Below are positions 1 through 8,533 of a DNA stretch of 64,000 nucleotides, one piece after another. The stretch's first letter is position 1, and the number at the start of each line of letters is the position of its first letter. The translations under genes and the position numbers were made by a program. The stretch is from Sphaerochaetaceae bacterium (GTDB lineage Bacteria; Spirochaetota; Spirochaetia; Sphaerochaetales; Sphaerochaetaceae), in NCBI GenBank assembly GCA_024699225.1, contig JAILPZ010000062.1:1-64000 (forward strand). Direction: 5' to 3'. Under the pieces are notes generated by a model. The model worked only from the letters and a program-made list of their open reading frames with translations. It made no database searches and had not been told where the DNA came from.

Positions 1-120
1 GAAACATCCCTGACATAAGTCAATAAGGAACCAGAGACACTATCTGGTTGATAGGTCGGAAGTGCAGATGCAGTAATGTATATAGCTTACCGATACTAAT
101 CATCCGAATGGCTTGACCAT
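1..120 (+). rRNA. 23S ribosomal RNA, 3' end (partial)
   Basis: The window opens inside a 23S rRNA gene. The segment carries the conserved 3'-terminal text GATAGGTCGGAAGTG, then ACTAAT followed by GGCTTGACCAT, which is the usual 3' end of bacterial 23S. The exact mature end (about 120) is placed by analogy with other 23S genes. The 5S gene follows in the usual order. Only the last 120 nt are present, so nothing can be said about the rest of the operon. Confidence 0.93.
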
Positions 121-148
121 ATTATCTATCTTATCCTTGAATAAGGAT

Positions 149-199
149 CTTAAATGAGAAGTACAAGAGGAAATCAAATCTTGTGTTTCCACATTTAAG
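149..199 (+). other. 23S-5S spacer hairpin (probable processing stem)
   Basis: CTTAAATG (149-156) is exactly complementary to CATTTAAG (192-199), and inside it ACAAGA pairs with TCTTGT. This gives a long imperfect stem in the spacer between 23S and 5S. A smaller hairpin, ATCCTT-gaat-AAGGAT, lies just upstream near 133-148. Such stems in rRNA spacers usually serve precursor processing (RNase III or RNase E type); that role is inferred. Confidence 0.55.
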
Positions 200-203
200 T
201 TGA

Positions 204-317
204 CCTGGTGGCCATAGCAGAGTGGAAATACCCGTTCCCATCCCGAACACGGAAGTCAAGCGCTCTCACGCCGATGGTACTGCACATTGCGTTGCGGGAG
301 AGTAGGTAGCTGCCAGG
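204..317 (+). rRNA. rrf: 5S ribosomal RNA
   Basis: This is a complete 5S rRNA of about 114 nt. The ends CCTGG (204) and CCAGG (317) form the closing helix. The internal text CCCGTTCCCATCCCGAACAC and GGGAGAGTAGGT is typical of bacterial 5S. A short T-rich stretch (TCTTTTTAT) follows directly, so the closing helix plus T tract may double as the rRNA operon terminator. Confidence 0.95.
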
Positions 318-354
318 TCTTTTTATTTACCCATTTTTAATCTATTATTTTCTC

Positions 355-930
355 ATGCACATTAATCTGAAAAATATTAAAGAAACTCTGAATATAGGCA
401 GTAAATTCTACGATCTTGATGAAGAGACAAAGACTGCTACTGCTTCCTTTGTCTTTGAGAAGGCATCTGATTTATTTGATTCAAGTTTCAACGCAAAAAT
501 ACCCGTTCTCTCTGATTCTTTTATAGAGAGTATAAAGTATACATTTGAAGCCGTTCCTGAGGATTATGGCATATATTTTGAGATTCTCTGCAAGGATACA
601 GAAGACCATACTGTTCAGGAACTCGAGGAGATCTTCAAGAACAATATTGAGCTTGAAGCAACACGTTTACTTCGAAAGATTAAAAAGAAGAGTTCTCTTG
701 CCGCTGCACTTATCATTACAGGCCTTATTTTCTTTGTAGCCATGCTACATATTGAACATGTGTGGGCAGGAGATGCACTTCCCAAGAAAATCTTTGCTTA
801 TATTACTGATATTGCAACCACGGTTACTTTCTGGGAAGCACTGACTATAATTCTTGTTGATATGAAAGAACAGTTCAGGTATAACAAAGACCTTAAGAAA
901 AGATTTAAATCCATCACTTTCAAGGGTTAA
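355..930 (+). CDS. Hypothetical two-TM membrane protein
   Basis: A 191-residue protein that I do not recognise. The first 105 residues or so are acidic and probably cytosolic. Two hydrophobic segments follow (roughly residues 113-131 and 145-166), joined by a loop containing GDALPKK, and the tail is lysine-rich. There is no signal peptide or known motif. The start ATG has no Shine-Dalgarno; a -10-like TATTAT (343-348) lies 6 nt before it, so the message may be leaderless. It follows the rRNA operon and ends at a palindromic terminator shared with the facing gene. The coding call rests on ORF length and a normal membrane-protein composition. Confidence 0.7.
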   Translation: MHINLKNIKETLNIGSKFYDLDEETKTATASFVFEKASDLFDSSFNAKIPVLSDSFIESIKYTFEAVPEDYGIYFEILCKDTEDHTVQELEEIFKNNIELEATRLLRKIKKKSSLAAALIITGLIFFVAMLHIEHVWAGDALPKKIFAYITDIATTVTFWEALTIILVDMKEQFRYNKDLKKRFKSITFKG

Positions 931-940
931 TATAAAAATT

Positions 941-961
941 AATGGGCTGTAACAGCCCATT
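941..961. terminator. Bidirectional intrinsic terminator
   Basis: A perfect palindrome, AATGGGCTGT-A-ACAGCCCATT, lies between two convergent genes. It is followed by an A/T-rich tract on both sides, so it can terminate transcription from either direction. Confidence 0.8.
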
Positions 962-989
962 ATTAAAAAAACATTTAAAAAATTAATAA

Positions 990-2723
990 TTAATTTGAAG
1001 AGAGCTTGGCTTTTTCTTCCTCTTCTTTTTCAAGAACTGTGTAGGCAATCTTTCCTACAAGTGTCTTTGGAAGATCTGTGCGGAACTCCACATCATACGG
1101 CATGGCATATTTTGCAATGTGCTCACGACAGTGATTAAGAATCTTTGCCTTAAGCTCGTCTGAAGGCTCAACACCGTCACTTGGAACTACGAAAGCCTTT
1201 ACCTTGTGCATCTTATAAGGATCTGGGACACCAATACAGCAGGAAGCTCTGACTTCATCAAGTTCATTAATAACATTCTCAAGCTGACTTGGATATACGT
1301 TGTATCCGCTTGTAACAATCATGCGCTTGATTCTCTGGCGGAAGAAGATAAAGCCTTCTTCATCCATGTATCCGACATCTCCTGTATGAAGCCAGATATA
1401 TCCATCAGGATGCTTCTGAAGTGTATCTGCATTTTCCTGCTCATGATTAATATAACCGAGCATGACTGTCTTTCCTCTTAAGCAGATTTCACCTTCTTCA
1501 CCGTAAGGAACTTCTTCCTGTGTGCCGGGCTTGCAGATCTTGTAGTAGGTATCCGGGAACGGAAGACCGATAGAACCTTCTTTCTCCTTGTTGTACGGAG
1601 TAAGACAGCTTGCTGTAACACATTCTGTTGTGCCGTATCCTTCGCGTACACGAACAGAAGCATTATGCTCAGCGAGGAACTTATCTATCTTTTTCTTAAG
1701 GTCAACAGGAAGAGTGTCTCCACCGCTGAAGACGCCTCTGAGGCAGGAAAGGTCAACACCATCCATTTCCTTGTTTCTTGTTATGCCTTCAAAGAGGGTA
1801 GGAACACCTGCAATATAGTTTGGCTGTGAAGTCTTAAGAAGATGAGCATAACCCTTAACAGATACCTGAGGTACAAGAATACTTTCTCCACCAAAGAACA
1901 TCATGGTATGAATACAGACACCAAGACCAAAGCCGTGGAAAATTGGCATGGCAGCAAGCATTTTTGATTTTTCAATAGTGTTGTGGCACATAGTTCCTGT
2001 CTGATATGCCAGGGCATTGAAGTTAAGGTTAGTAAGCTGAATGCCTTTACTTGTTCCAGTTGTACCACCGGAGAAGAGGATAACAGCTATATCCTTACCT
2101 TTCTTCTCTACATATGGATCAGATGAAACCTTTGAACCGTTTTTAATAAAATGATTCCACTTTACTACGCATGAATCTTCAACAACCTTCGGGAATTTGC
2201 GCTCCTTAAGAAACTTGTAGGCAACACACTTAACCGGGTTAAGTACATCTGAGATTCTGGCAATAATAACATGGTCAATATCTGTTATCTGTTTTACCTT
2301 CTGGACCTTGGCGTAGAACTGATCAAGTGTAATGATGGTCTTGCTTCCTGCTTCCTTAAGATAGAAAGCTATCTCATGGACGGCAGAAAGAGGATGGATC
2401 ATGCTTGCTACAGCTCCAATGTAGTTAATTGCATAAAGACAGTAGACTCCCTGGGGAGTGTTGGGCATACAGACTGTAACTCTGTCTCCTTCTTTAATTC
2501 CTATTGCAGAAAAAGCCTTTGCTGTTTCTTTAATTTTGTTTTCAAGAGCTTCAAAATCCCATTTTTTATCCTGAAAGCTTATTGCAGTCTGTTTTGGATC
2601 TCTTTTTCTGGATTCCATAAGAGCTGTAACAATAGATGTGTCAGGATAATCAAGATGAAATGGTACATCTCCATAGGAAGAGAGCCATGGAGCTATCTTT
2701 AATTCTTCAGCACTGTATATCAT
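990..2723 (-). CDS. AMP-dependent acyl-CoA synthetase / ligase
   Basis: A 577-residue member of the ANL (AMP-binding) superfamily. It activates a carboxylic acid with ATP to an acyl-adenylate and transfers it to CoA or another acceptor. Visible motifs are the phosphate loop FSGGTTGTSKG (about 217-227), YGTTE (363-367), HTGD (446-449), and the C-terminal lysine motif PKTLVGKIAY with K558 as the probable catalytic lysine. Length and motif order fit full-length long- or medium-chain fatty acyl-CoA ligases (FadD-like). Its ATG overlaps the stop of the upstream acyltransferase-like gene (ATGA), so the two are cotranscribed and probably act on the same acyl group. The substrate cannot be told from sequence. 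Confidence 0.88.
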   Translation of the reverse strand: MIYSAEELKIAPWLSSYGDVPFHLDYPDTSIVTALMESRKRDPKQTAISFQDKKWDFEALENKIKETAKAFSAIGIKEGDRVTVCMPNTPQGVYCLYAINYIGAVASMIHPLSAVHEIAFYLKEAGSKTIITLDQFYAKVQKVKQITDIDHVIIARISDVLNPVKCVAYKFLKERKFPKVVEDSCVVKWNHFIKNGSKVSSDPYVEKKGKDIAVILFSGGTTGTSKGIQLTNLNFNALAYQTGTMCHNTIEKSKMLAAMPIFHGFGLGVCIHTMMFFGGESILVPQVSVKGYAHLLKTSQPNYIAGVPTLFEGITRNKEMDGVDLSCLRGVFSGGDTLPVDLKKKIDKFLAEHNASVRVREGYGTTECVTASCLTPYNKEKEGSIGLPFPDTYYKICKPGTQEEVPYGEEGEICLRGKTVMLGYINHEQENADTLQKHPDGYIWLHTGDVGYMDEEGFIFFRQRIKRMIVTSGYNVYPSQLENVINELDEVRASCCIGVPDPYKMHKVKAFVVPSDGVEPSDELKAKILNHCREHIAKYAMPYDVEFRTDLPKTLVGKIAYTVLEKEEEEKAKLSSN

Positions 2724-3652
2724 ACATCTACCTCTTCAAGCAATTTTTCATAATCTATTTTTTCATTTGCCGGTAAATCAAGAAGCTCTGGTTTCATAAG
2801 AAGAGCCTTGAAGATTCTGACTGTCTTTGCGTAATAGACACCGTCCGCAATTCTTTCATCAACTGTAAGTGAAACAGGAAGGAATTCTTTCAGTTCAGTT
2901 TTTACAACACCGTTTTCTTCTGTAAATACAGGCTTCTTTTCCTTTCTTCCAAGGATTCCAAATATGGAATTTGTACCAAAGTTAATAAGGTGGTGGTATG
3001 AAGCATCCATCTTGATACTTCCAAGGTTTGAAATGAAACATGTACATCCGTATGGGTTTGCCTTAACAAAAGACTTAGGAAGCTTTCCAACTCTGTCGAG
3101 ATGAAGAATCAGGGCTACTACCGGCTTTAAAATAAAGCCCGGAAGCTTGAGAAGAGAAGCCATAATCTTAGTAGTATCATCCTGGCTGTTATCCTGTTCT
3201 CTAATTTCAGCCACCATCTTACATGTACTCATATGCATCTGTTCGAGGGCAGAGACATCTGAATCCTTCTTATAAGTTGTAATAACAAGACCCTCTTCAG
3301 CACCGTCAATCTTTTGTTTCTTTGCAATAAATGAAAATGAAATAACCTTTCTTTCCCAGAACTTTTTGTTTCTGACAAAGTAGTTCATCTTGGGTCTTGC
3401 ATCAATTGTTCTTGCCAAAGCTGCAAGAACGGCATGCATAAAAGTATATTTAAATATTGGTTTGTCGTTTTTTGCGTTTTTCTCGGCAATGAACTTATCA
3501 AGAGCTTCCATCGGAACATCAAGATGAAGTACGGCTTCATTTTCTGTTCTGTTTCCCATTACAAAGTTCATAAATCCCTGCAACGGGTCCATATCTCTTA
3601 CAAGATAAGCATCATAGCGGTCTCCGCGTCTATTTTTTCTTTCTTCAGGCAT
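2720..3652 (-). CDS. CAT/E2-fold acyltransferase-like protein (catalytic His replaced)
   Basis: A 310-residue protein resembling the catalytic domain of 2-oxoacid dehydrogenase E2 acyltransferases and chloramphenicol acetyltransferase. The C-terminal motif that is normally H-R-x-x-D-G reads ERIADG (266-271): the aspartate and glycine are kept, but the base histidine is Glu. There is no lipoyl domain. It is the first gene of a two-gene operon with the acyl-CoA ligase (4-nt overlap), suggesting a role in using or sensing the acyl-CoA product. It may be a non-catalytic binding protein or use an altered mechanism. The fold call is good; the function is open. Confidence 0.72.
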   Translation of the reverse strand: MPEERKNRRGDRYDAYLVRDMDPLQGFMNFVMGNRTENEAVLHLDVPMEALDKFIAEKNAKNDKPIFKYTFMHAVLAALARTIDARPKMNYFVRNKKFWERKVISFSFIAKKQKIDGAEEGLVITTYKKDSDVSALEQMHMSTCKMVAEIREQDNSQDDTTKIMASLLKLPGFILKPVVALILHLDRVGKLPKSFVKANPYGCTCFISNLGSIKMDASYHHLINFGTNSIFGILGRKEKKPVFTEENGVVKTELKEFLPVSLTVDERIADGVYYAKTVRIFKALLMKPELLDLPANEKIDYEKLLEEVDV

Positions 3653-3683
3653 TTTTTTTAATCCTTATTTATTATCTGCGCTT

Positions 3684-3712
3684 ATCTTAATGTTCTTTAT
3701 AATATGGGTCAA
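3684..3712 (-). promoter_or_regulatory. Sigma70-type promoter of the acyltransferase/ligase operon
   Basis: On the minus strand TTGACC (3707-3712) is followed after 17 nt by TAAGAT (3684-3689), a good housekeeping promoter about 30 nt upstream of the start at 3652. Confidence 0.6.
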
Positions 3713-3772
3713 TACAAGGTCTAGTTATTATTAACTACATACTAACTAAACTGCTAAAACTATGTTTTCAGA

Positions 3773-3801
3773 TTGATAAATCAAATGTTCTTGCTTATTC
3801 T
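3773..3801 (+). promoter_or_regulatory. Promoter of exonuclease III gene, -10 adjacent to start codon
   Basis: TTGATA (3773-3778), a 17-nt spacer, then TATTCT (3796-3801). Only 6 nt separate the -10 box from the ATG at 3808, and there is no Shine-Dalgarno, so the transcript probably starts at or next to the ATG. Confidence 0.55.
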
Positions 3802-3807
3802 TATCTT

Positions 3808-4545
3808 ATGAAACTTATATCTTGGAATGTTAACGGCCTCAGGGCTGTATTGAACAAGGGATTTGAAGACTACTTTAAAGCTCAGGATGCTGATGTGTTC
3901 TGCCTTCAGGAAATAAAGCTTTCTGAGGGACAGCTTAATCTTGAATTGCCCGGTTACGAATGCTTTTACAACTACTCTGAAAAGAAAGGATATTCAGGTA
4001 CTGCTGTCTTTACAAAGGTCCATCCGCTTTCAGTTCAGTTTGGAACTGATAATGAAGGCAGAATCTGCTGCCTTGAGTTTGAGGATTTCTTTGTTGTCTG
4101 TGTTTACACTCCAAACTCACAGGATGAACTTAGGCGTCTTGATTTCAGAATGCAGTGGGATGAGGAATTCAGGGTCTTTATAAAAAATCTTGATAAGATC
4201 AAACCTGTTCTTGTCTGCGGTGATCTTAATGTTGCTCATAAAGAAATAGATATTAAAAATCCTAAAACTAATACTCACAATCCCGGCTTTACAATTGAGG
4301 AGCGTGATAGTTTTACCAGGACTCTTGAATGTGGTTTTACAGACACTTTCAGATACCTGCATCCGGATGAAAAAGATGCATACAGCTGGTGGAGTTACAG
4401 GTTCCATGCAAGAGAGAAGAATACAGGCTGGCGTATTGATTACTGGCTGTGCTCTGACAGAATAAAGGAGCGGGTAGAGAAGTCTTATATTGACAGCAAT
4501 ATTATGGGTTCAGACCACGCTCCTGTGGTAATTGAAATTAAATAG
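3808..4545 (+). CDS. xth: Exodeoxyribonuclease III (AP endonuclease)
   Basis: A 245-residue exonuclease III/APE1-family enzyme that nicks DNA 5' to abasic sites and has 3'-5' exonuclease activity in base-excision repair. Family motifs are in order: ISWNVNGLRA at the N-terminus, the metal ligand Glu35 in LQEIKL, GDLNVAH, and the terminal GSDHAPV motif with the catalytic Asp-His pair (about 236-237). Length is typical. There is no Shine-Dalgarno; the promoter geometry suggests a leaderless message. The next gene begins within or just after its end. Confidence 0.93.
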   Translation: MKLISWNVNGLRAVLNKGFEDYFKAQDADVFCLQEIKLSEGQLNLELPGYECFYNYSEKKGYSGTAVFTKVHPLSVQFGTDNEGRICCLEFEDFFVVCVYTPNSQDELRRLDFRMQWDEEFRVFIKNLDKIKPVLVCGDLNVAHKEIDIKNPKTNTHNPGFTIEERDSFTRTLECGFTDTFRYLHPDEKDAYSWWSYRFHAREKNTGWRIDYWLCSDRIKERVEKSYIDSNIMGSDHAPVVIEIK

Positions 4546-4561
4546 TGGTAAAATTTGTTTT

Positions 4562-5326
4562 ATGATTGGTTTTCACTTTAAGAAATGTTTTTTTGACTGG
4601 ATGGATAATCTTGCATCCGTTTTTCTGGTTAATTTTATTTATGTAATAATTGCTATTCTCACTGTCTTATCAGTTCTTGCAATCAGTGAAATTAATTCTG
4701 CAGGGACACTTGTTCTGATTGCTGTAATTGTTATGCTTGTTGATCTTGTTTCACTTGGAACAAGTTCAATGGCCTATGGCTGGGTTCGTCTTGGAAAGCC
4801 CTGGTTCAGGGACTTTATTCATCCTTTTAAAAAGCATTTCACACATTTTCTCTTAAAGTGGGCTATTGATTTTGCAGGTCTTGCTACCGTGGTTATAGGA
4901 ATTCCTTATTACCTTACCATATTAAGCTTTATTGGTTATGCCAGTGCTCTTGTCTGTTTCTGGTTTGGTATTCTTTCATTTCTTACCATGCAGTATTTCT
5001 ATCCTCTCAGTGCAATGATGGAAAATGATAAGCCTGTTACGACTTTAAAGAAGTCCATGGTTATTATGTGGGATAACCTCGGTTATTCTTTTGTTTTAGG
5101 CCTTAAGGGCTTTTTTGAAATGATTCTAACCGTATTTACAGCCGGTTTTGTACCGGGTTTTTCCGGTATTAATATTTCCAGGGCATGTATCACAAAGTTC
5201 CTTATGCTGAGATACACTTATGTAGAAGAAAACCATGCCGATAAGAGAACAGTCAGCTGGGATGATATTCTTGAAGAAGAAAAGAAAGATAATATCAAGC
5301 GATTCGGAAAGGCCGAAAAAGACTGA
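4562..5326 (+). CDS. Multi-pass inner-membrane protein, unknown function
   Basis: A 254-residue hydrophobic protein with about five or six predicted membrane spans and a charged C-terminal tail rich in Glu, Lys and Asp. I favour the ATG at 4562 (MIGFHFKK); an in-frame TTG at 4532 would overlap the exonuclease gene and has no better ribosome-binding site. The basic pre-helix segment, long hydrophobic stretches and Gly/Phe-rich loops recall uncharacterised polytopic proteins; no catalytic motif is visible. It lies between xth and a CYTH gene 14 nt downstream, probably in one transcript. Confidence 0.75.
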   Translation: MIGFHFKKCFFDWMDNLASVFLVNFIYVIIAILTVLSVLAISEINSAGTLVLIAVIVMLVDLVSLGTSSMAYGWVRLGKPWFRDFIHPFKKHFTHFLLKWAIDFAGLATVVIGIPYYLTILSFIGYASALVCFWFGILSFLTMQYFYPLSAMMENDKPVTTLKKSMVIMWDNLGYSFVLGLKGFFEMILTVFTAGFVPGFSGINISRACITKFLMLRYTYVEENHADKRTVSWDDILEEEKKDNIKRFGKAEKD

Positions 5327-5340
5327 TTTAGGGGTTTGCT

Positions 5341-5925
5341 ATGGGTTGTGAGATTGAGACAAAAGCACATGTCAAGGAATCAGATGTCCAAAGACTATAT
5401 GACAGAATTAATTCTTTTGAAGACTCACGCCTTATAGGAGAGATAGATAAGGAAGATATCTACTGGGCAAAGAATGAGGATGATCCTCCATCATTCAGGA
5501 CACGAAGGGAAGTTTCCTCCAGCGGCTCCAGAATTCTCTTTACCTCTAAACCACTTAAGAAAAAAGACTACAGTACTGAATACAACATAGAAAATGAATT
5601 CTCATCCACTCCTGACCAGTGGGAAAACATACTTAAGTTTGTTAAAGGTCTTGGCTTTGTGGTATGCAGACTTAAATGGAAGAAGGGCTGGGAGTTCATG
5701 GTTCAGCAGGATGGCTTTGATGTTCATGTAGAGATTCTTAATGTCAAATTCCTCGGGTGGTTTCTGGAAATGGAAATATGCGGGGATGATTTGGAATCAA
5801 TGGACAAGGAAGGCTGCGACAAGGCCCTTTTTAATCTTCTTGACCGTTGTCAGATAAGCCGTGATGCCGTGGAAATCAGAGGCTTTAATAAACTGTTAGT
5901 AGCTGCCGGCCATCCGCGTGGATAA
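5341..5925 (+). CDS. CYTH-domain protein (CyaB / thiamine-triphosphatase-like)
   Basis: A 194-residue CYTH-fold protein. These enzymes bind triphosphate substrates in a beta tunnel using metal ions; members include class IV adenylate cyclase and inorganic or thiamine triphosphatases. The signature ExExK is present at the start (E4, E6, K8), followed by FRTRRE and later Lys/Arg/Glu strands (LKWKKGWEF, VHVEI, EMEICG). Length and the N-terminal motif fit CyaB-type proteins. The substrate cannot be assigned. The 3' end overlaps the convergent ABC ATPase gene by 41 bp. Confidence 0.85.
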   Translation: MGCEIETKAHVKESDVQRLYDRINSFEDSRLIGEIDKEDIYWAKNEDDPPSFRTRREVSSSGSRILFTSKPLKKKDYSTEYNIENEFSSTPDQWENILKFVKGLGFVVCRLKWKKGWEFMVQQDGFDVHVEILNVKFLGWFLEMEICGDDLESMDKEGCDKALFNLLDRCQISRDAVEIRGFNKLLVAAGHPRG

Positions 5926-6634
5926 TAGAGCAGGTAACATCAAATACTTTTTCAATATTATTCTCTGTTAACACTGAATCTGTTTTACCGCATTCATAAA
6001 CACAGCCGTCTTTAAGAATAACCGTATTATCACTGTAGGATAAAACCTGATTGAGATTGTGCATAATACAAACAATGGTTTTTCCTGAATCTGACAGATT
6101 TCTTAAAAGCTTTAATATCTGAATCTCGTGTTTTGGATCAAGGTTATTTGTAATTTCATCCAGCAGCATTATCGGTGTGTCCTGGCACAGGGCTCTGCTG
6201 ATCATGGCAAGCTGATATTCACCGCCCGAGAGGGAATTTACTGTCCTGTTCTTCAGATGGGAAATGCCTACCATCTCCATAGACTTTTCTATAACAGAGG
6301 AGGAAGATGCTTCATCTCCGTGGCAGTATCTGCCTAAAGAAACTATATCCTTAACGGTAAAATCACCTGCAAAATCTGATTTCTGACCGACAAAACTGAC
6401 CATTCTGGCAAGTTCATTCTGTTTTAAGGCTCCAATTGACTGTCCCTGAATACTGACATTTCCTGAGAATGCTGCAAGTTCTCCAAAGATGTGCTTTAAA
6501 AGTGTGCTCTTGCCGCATCCGTTTGGTCCTATTACTGCTGTAAATGTTCCCTGGGAAACTGATAATGAAAGGCCATGAAGGATTTCAGTCTTTTCATATC
6601 CTCCATGAAGGTCTTTGACATCTATAGCGTTCAT
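5885..6634 (-). CDS. btuD: ABC importer ATPase (BtuD/FecE type)
   Basis: A 249-residue ATP-binding subunit of a type II (FecCD/BtuCD) importer for siderophore, haem or cobalamin. It has Walker A GPNGCGKST (36-44), the signature LSGGEYQ (135-141), Walker B LLDE (157-160) and an H-loop histidine in IMHNLN. It is the last gene of a btuF-btuC-btuD-like operon and overlaps the permease gene by 4 nt. The gene symbol is by family resemblance only; a ferric-siderophore substrate is equally possible. Confidence 0.82.
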   Translation of the reverse strand: MNAIDVKDLHGGYEKTEILHGLSLSVSQGTFTAVIGPNGCGKSTLLKHIFGELAAFSGNVSIQGQSIGALKQNELARMVSFVGQKSDFAGDFTVKDIVSLGRYCHGDEASSSSVIEKSMEMVGISHLKNRTVNSLSGGEYQLAMISRALCQDTPIMLLDEITNNLDPKHEIQILKLLRNLSDSGKTIVCIMHNLNQVLSYSDNTVILKDGCVYECGKTDSVLTENNIEKVFDVTCSIIHADGRQLLTVY

Positions 6635-7614
6635 GACTTTTTCCTCCTCTTAAGAAGGATAAAGAAAACCGGAGCTCCCAGAAGTGATGTCACCAGACCT
6701 ATCGGAAGTTCTGACGGAGAAACAATAAGGCGTGAAATAATATCAGAGAAGAGCAGGATATCCGCTCCTAAAATCATGGAGGAAGGCATGAGGTGTTTAT
6801 GGCGTGGCCCACAGAGAATTCTTGCAAAATGAGGGCTCATAAGGCCAATAAAACCTATAACTCCGCAAAAAGCTACTACAACAGCAGTAACTGCAGAGGC
6901 AATAATTAAAAGTACAAGACGGAATTTTTTAATATTAAGACCGCTTGAAATAGCCGTGCTGTCATCTGTTAACAGAACGTCCATGGATGTAAAATTTCTG
7001 CTTCCAAAGACACATGCAAATAAACACAGAATAAAAAGAATGGCTGTTCTCTGCCATGTTGCAGAAGAAACGCTTCCCATGGTCCAGAAGAGGATAGCAT
7101 CCAGCTGCTTGTTTCCAAGATATATTGTCATAGTTGTTACTGCACTTAAAAAGAAGTTCAGAGCTATTCCTGTTAATAGCAGGGTTGAGGGATTTTTTCT
7201 TCCAGTGGCAAATAAAAACAGTGTTGTAAGAAGAGAGCCTGCAAATGCATAAAACGGGATGCTGTTGGACACAAGTGACATAAGGCCCGTGAGCATTCCA
7301 ATACCTACAAATGCAGAGGCTCCTGCAGAAATACCAAGAACATATGAATCTGCCATGGGATTTCTGAACACAGTCTGAAAAATAAGGCCGCAGAAAGCCA
7401 GGGCAGAACCTGCCAGAATTGCAGTGAGGGTCCTGGGCAATCTTAGATTTCTGATAATATAAGCCTGGGAGGAAGGTACTCTCTCAGGCTTGAATAATGA
7501 ATAAATAATTGATGAGAAACTATACTTTACAGAGCCAAGAATTATTGAGCAGAAAGTCAGCACAATAAGTGCAGCTATAAGTGCAACAATAACAAAGAAG
7601 GCTCTGCGTTTCAT
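6631..7614 (-). CDS. btuC: ABC importer permease (FecCD/BtuC family)
   Basis: A 327-residue FecCD-family permease. It has the typical text RLPRTLTAILAGSALAFCGLIFQTVFRNPMADSYVLGISAGAS-like, split here as RLPRTL, GLIFQ, NPMADSYVLG and SAGAS, and the coupling region GFIGLMSPHFAR. About ten hydrophobic spans are expected. It lies between the binding protein (5-nt gap) and the ATPase (4-nt overlap). It imports iron chelates, haem or cobalamin. Confidence 0.87.
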   Translation of the reverse strand: MKRRAFFVIVALIAALIVLTFCSIILGSVKYSFSSIIYSLFKPERVPSSQAYIIRNLRLPRTLTAILAGSALAFCGLIFQTVFRNPMADSYVLGISAGASAFVGIGMLTGLMSLVSNSIPFYAFAGSLLTTLFLFATGRKNPSTLLLTGIALNFFLSAVTTMTIYLGNKQLDAILFWTMGSVSSATWQRTAILFILCLFACVFGSRNFTSMDVLLTDDSTAISSGLNIKKFRLVLLIIASAVTAVVVAFCGVIGFIGLMSPHFARILCGPRHKHLMPSSMILGADILLFSDIISRLIVSPSELPIGLVTSLLGAPVFFILLKRRKKS

Positions 7615-7619
7615 AATAA

Positions 7620-8468
7620 TCAGAAAAGCTCCGGGTAGAGAGCTTTTGCAATAGCTTCTACTGTATCAGCGCTTCTTAATCCCTGGCGTTCAGCAGCATT
7701 TCCGTCAATTGTAATGACAGTTCCTGTAAGCTGTGAGTAGGGTGCTGTGGACTTAAATGCTTCTACCTGGTTGGGGTCAGAATAGGCGTAAACCGGAAGA
7801 ATAATGTAATCCGGGTCTTCAGAGAGAAGGAGCTCTCTGCTTATTGACCAGTTGCTTGCCTCTTCTGCTGCATTCTCAGCTCCGGCTGCTTCAATCAAAT
7901 CGTCAAGATATGTTTCACCTGTTGCTGCATAATCACCCCAGTCGCCCCAGCTGATTATGTATATGCAGGACTTTTCCTCAACATCATCAGTAAGTTTTTC
8001 AACCTTTTCAATTCTCTTTTTTACACTTGAAGCAAGTTTTGTAGCTTCTTTTTTCTTTCCTACAGCTTCTCCAACTTCCTCAATAAGGTTGTATGTTCCA
8101 TCAAGTCCGTTACTTTCTTCAAGGAACTGATAGGCCTCAACTCCTGCAGCTTTTAAAGATGCAATAAAGTCAGGATCAACAATAGATGATGCTATAACAA
8201 CATCCGGCTCAAGGGCTAAAATGGCCTCAAGATTGGGGTCGTACAGTGTTCCAATACTGGGAATGGAAGCAACAGATTCCGGATAATCACAATAATCTGT
8301 CCTGCCAACAAGATTTTCTTCACAGCCGAGTGCACAGAGAATCTCTGTTACGTTCGGAGCAAGTGAAACAATTCTAAGATCAGATGAAGATGATTTCTCT
8401 GAACCTGACTGAGCAAATACTGCAAAACACAGTACAAAAACGAGTAATGTTATAAATACTTTTTTCAT
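7620..8468 (-). CDS. btuF: Periplasmic substrate-binding protein (BtuF/TroA-like)
   Basis: A 282-residue solute-binding protein of the helical-backbone (class III) type, which delivers cobalamin or an iron chelate to the BtuCD-like complex. A signal peptide spans about residues 1-19 (MKKVFITLLVFVLCFAVFA), followed by a Ser-rich linker, not a lipobox cysteine. The mature part starts RIVSLAPNVTEILCALG and includes LVGRTDYCDYPE, both typical of BtuF-like proteins. It is the first gene of the three-gene operon. The substrate is not fixed by sequence, and no cobalamin riboswitch fits in the 65-nt upstream gap. Confidence 0.82.
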   Translation of the reverse strand: MKKVFITLLVFVLCFAVFAQSGSEKSSSSDLRIVSLAPNVTEILCALGCEENLVGRTDYCDYPESVASIPSIGTLYDPNLEAILALEPDVVIASSIVDPDFIASLKAAGVEAYQFLEESNGLDGTYNLIEEVGEAVGKKKEATKLASSVKKRIEKVEKLTDDVEEKSCIYIISWGDWGDYAATGETYLDDLIEAAGAENAAEEASNWSISRELLLSEDPDYIILPVYAYSDPNQVEAFKSTAPYSQLTGTVITIDGNAAERQGLRSADTVEAIAKALYPELF

Positions 8469-8485
8469 GATGATTTCAGACTATA

Positions 8486-8507
8486 ATTGACTTACCTTGA
8501 TGTCAAT
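8486..8507. promoter_or_regulatory. Dyad in the divergent btuF-rnhA promoter region
   Basis: ATTGAC (8486-8491) and GTCAAT (8502-8507) form a perfect inverted repeat with a 10-bp centre, lying between two divergent genes and overlapping the -35 regions on both strands. It could be a repressor operator for the importer, but the arms also look like TTGAC promoter text, so this is tentative. Confidence 0.35.
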
Positions 8508-8526
8508 ACAGATGTTCGGATATAAT
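8497..8526 (+). promoter_or_regulatory. rnhA promoter, -10 adjacent to start codon
   Basis: TTGATG (8497-8502), an 18-nt spacer, then a perfect TATAAT (8521-8526). The ATG of rnhA follows after only 7 nt and no Shine-Dalgarno is present, so a leaderless transcript is likely. Confidence 0.6.
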
Positions 8527-8533
8527 TTTTGAC

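Noticed and set aside
8469..8533. A cobalamin riboswitch upstream of the BtuF-like gene
   Set aside because: The divergent gap is only 65 nt, too short for the aptamer, and no conserved box is seen.
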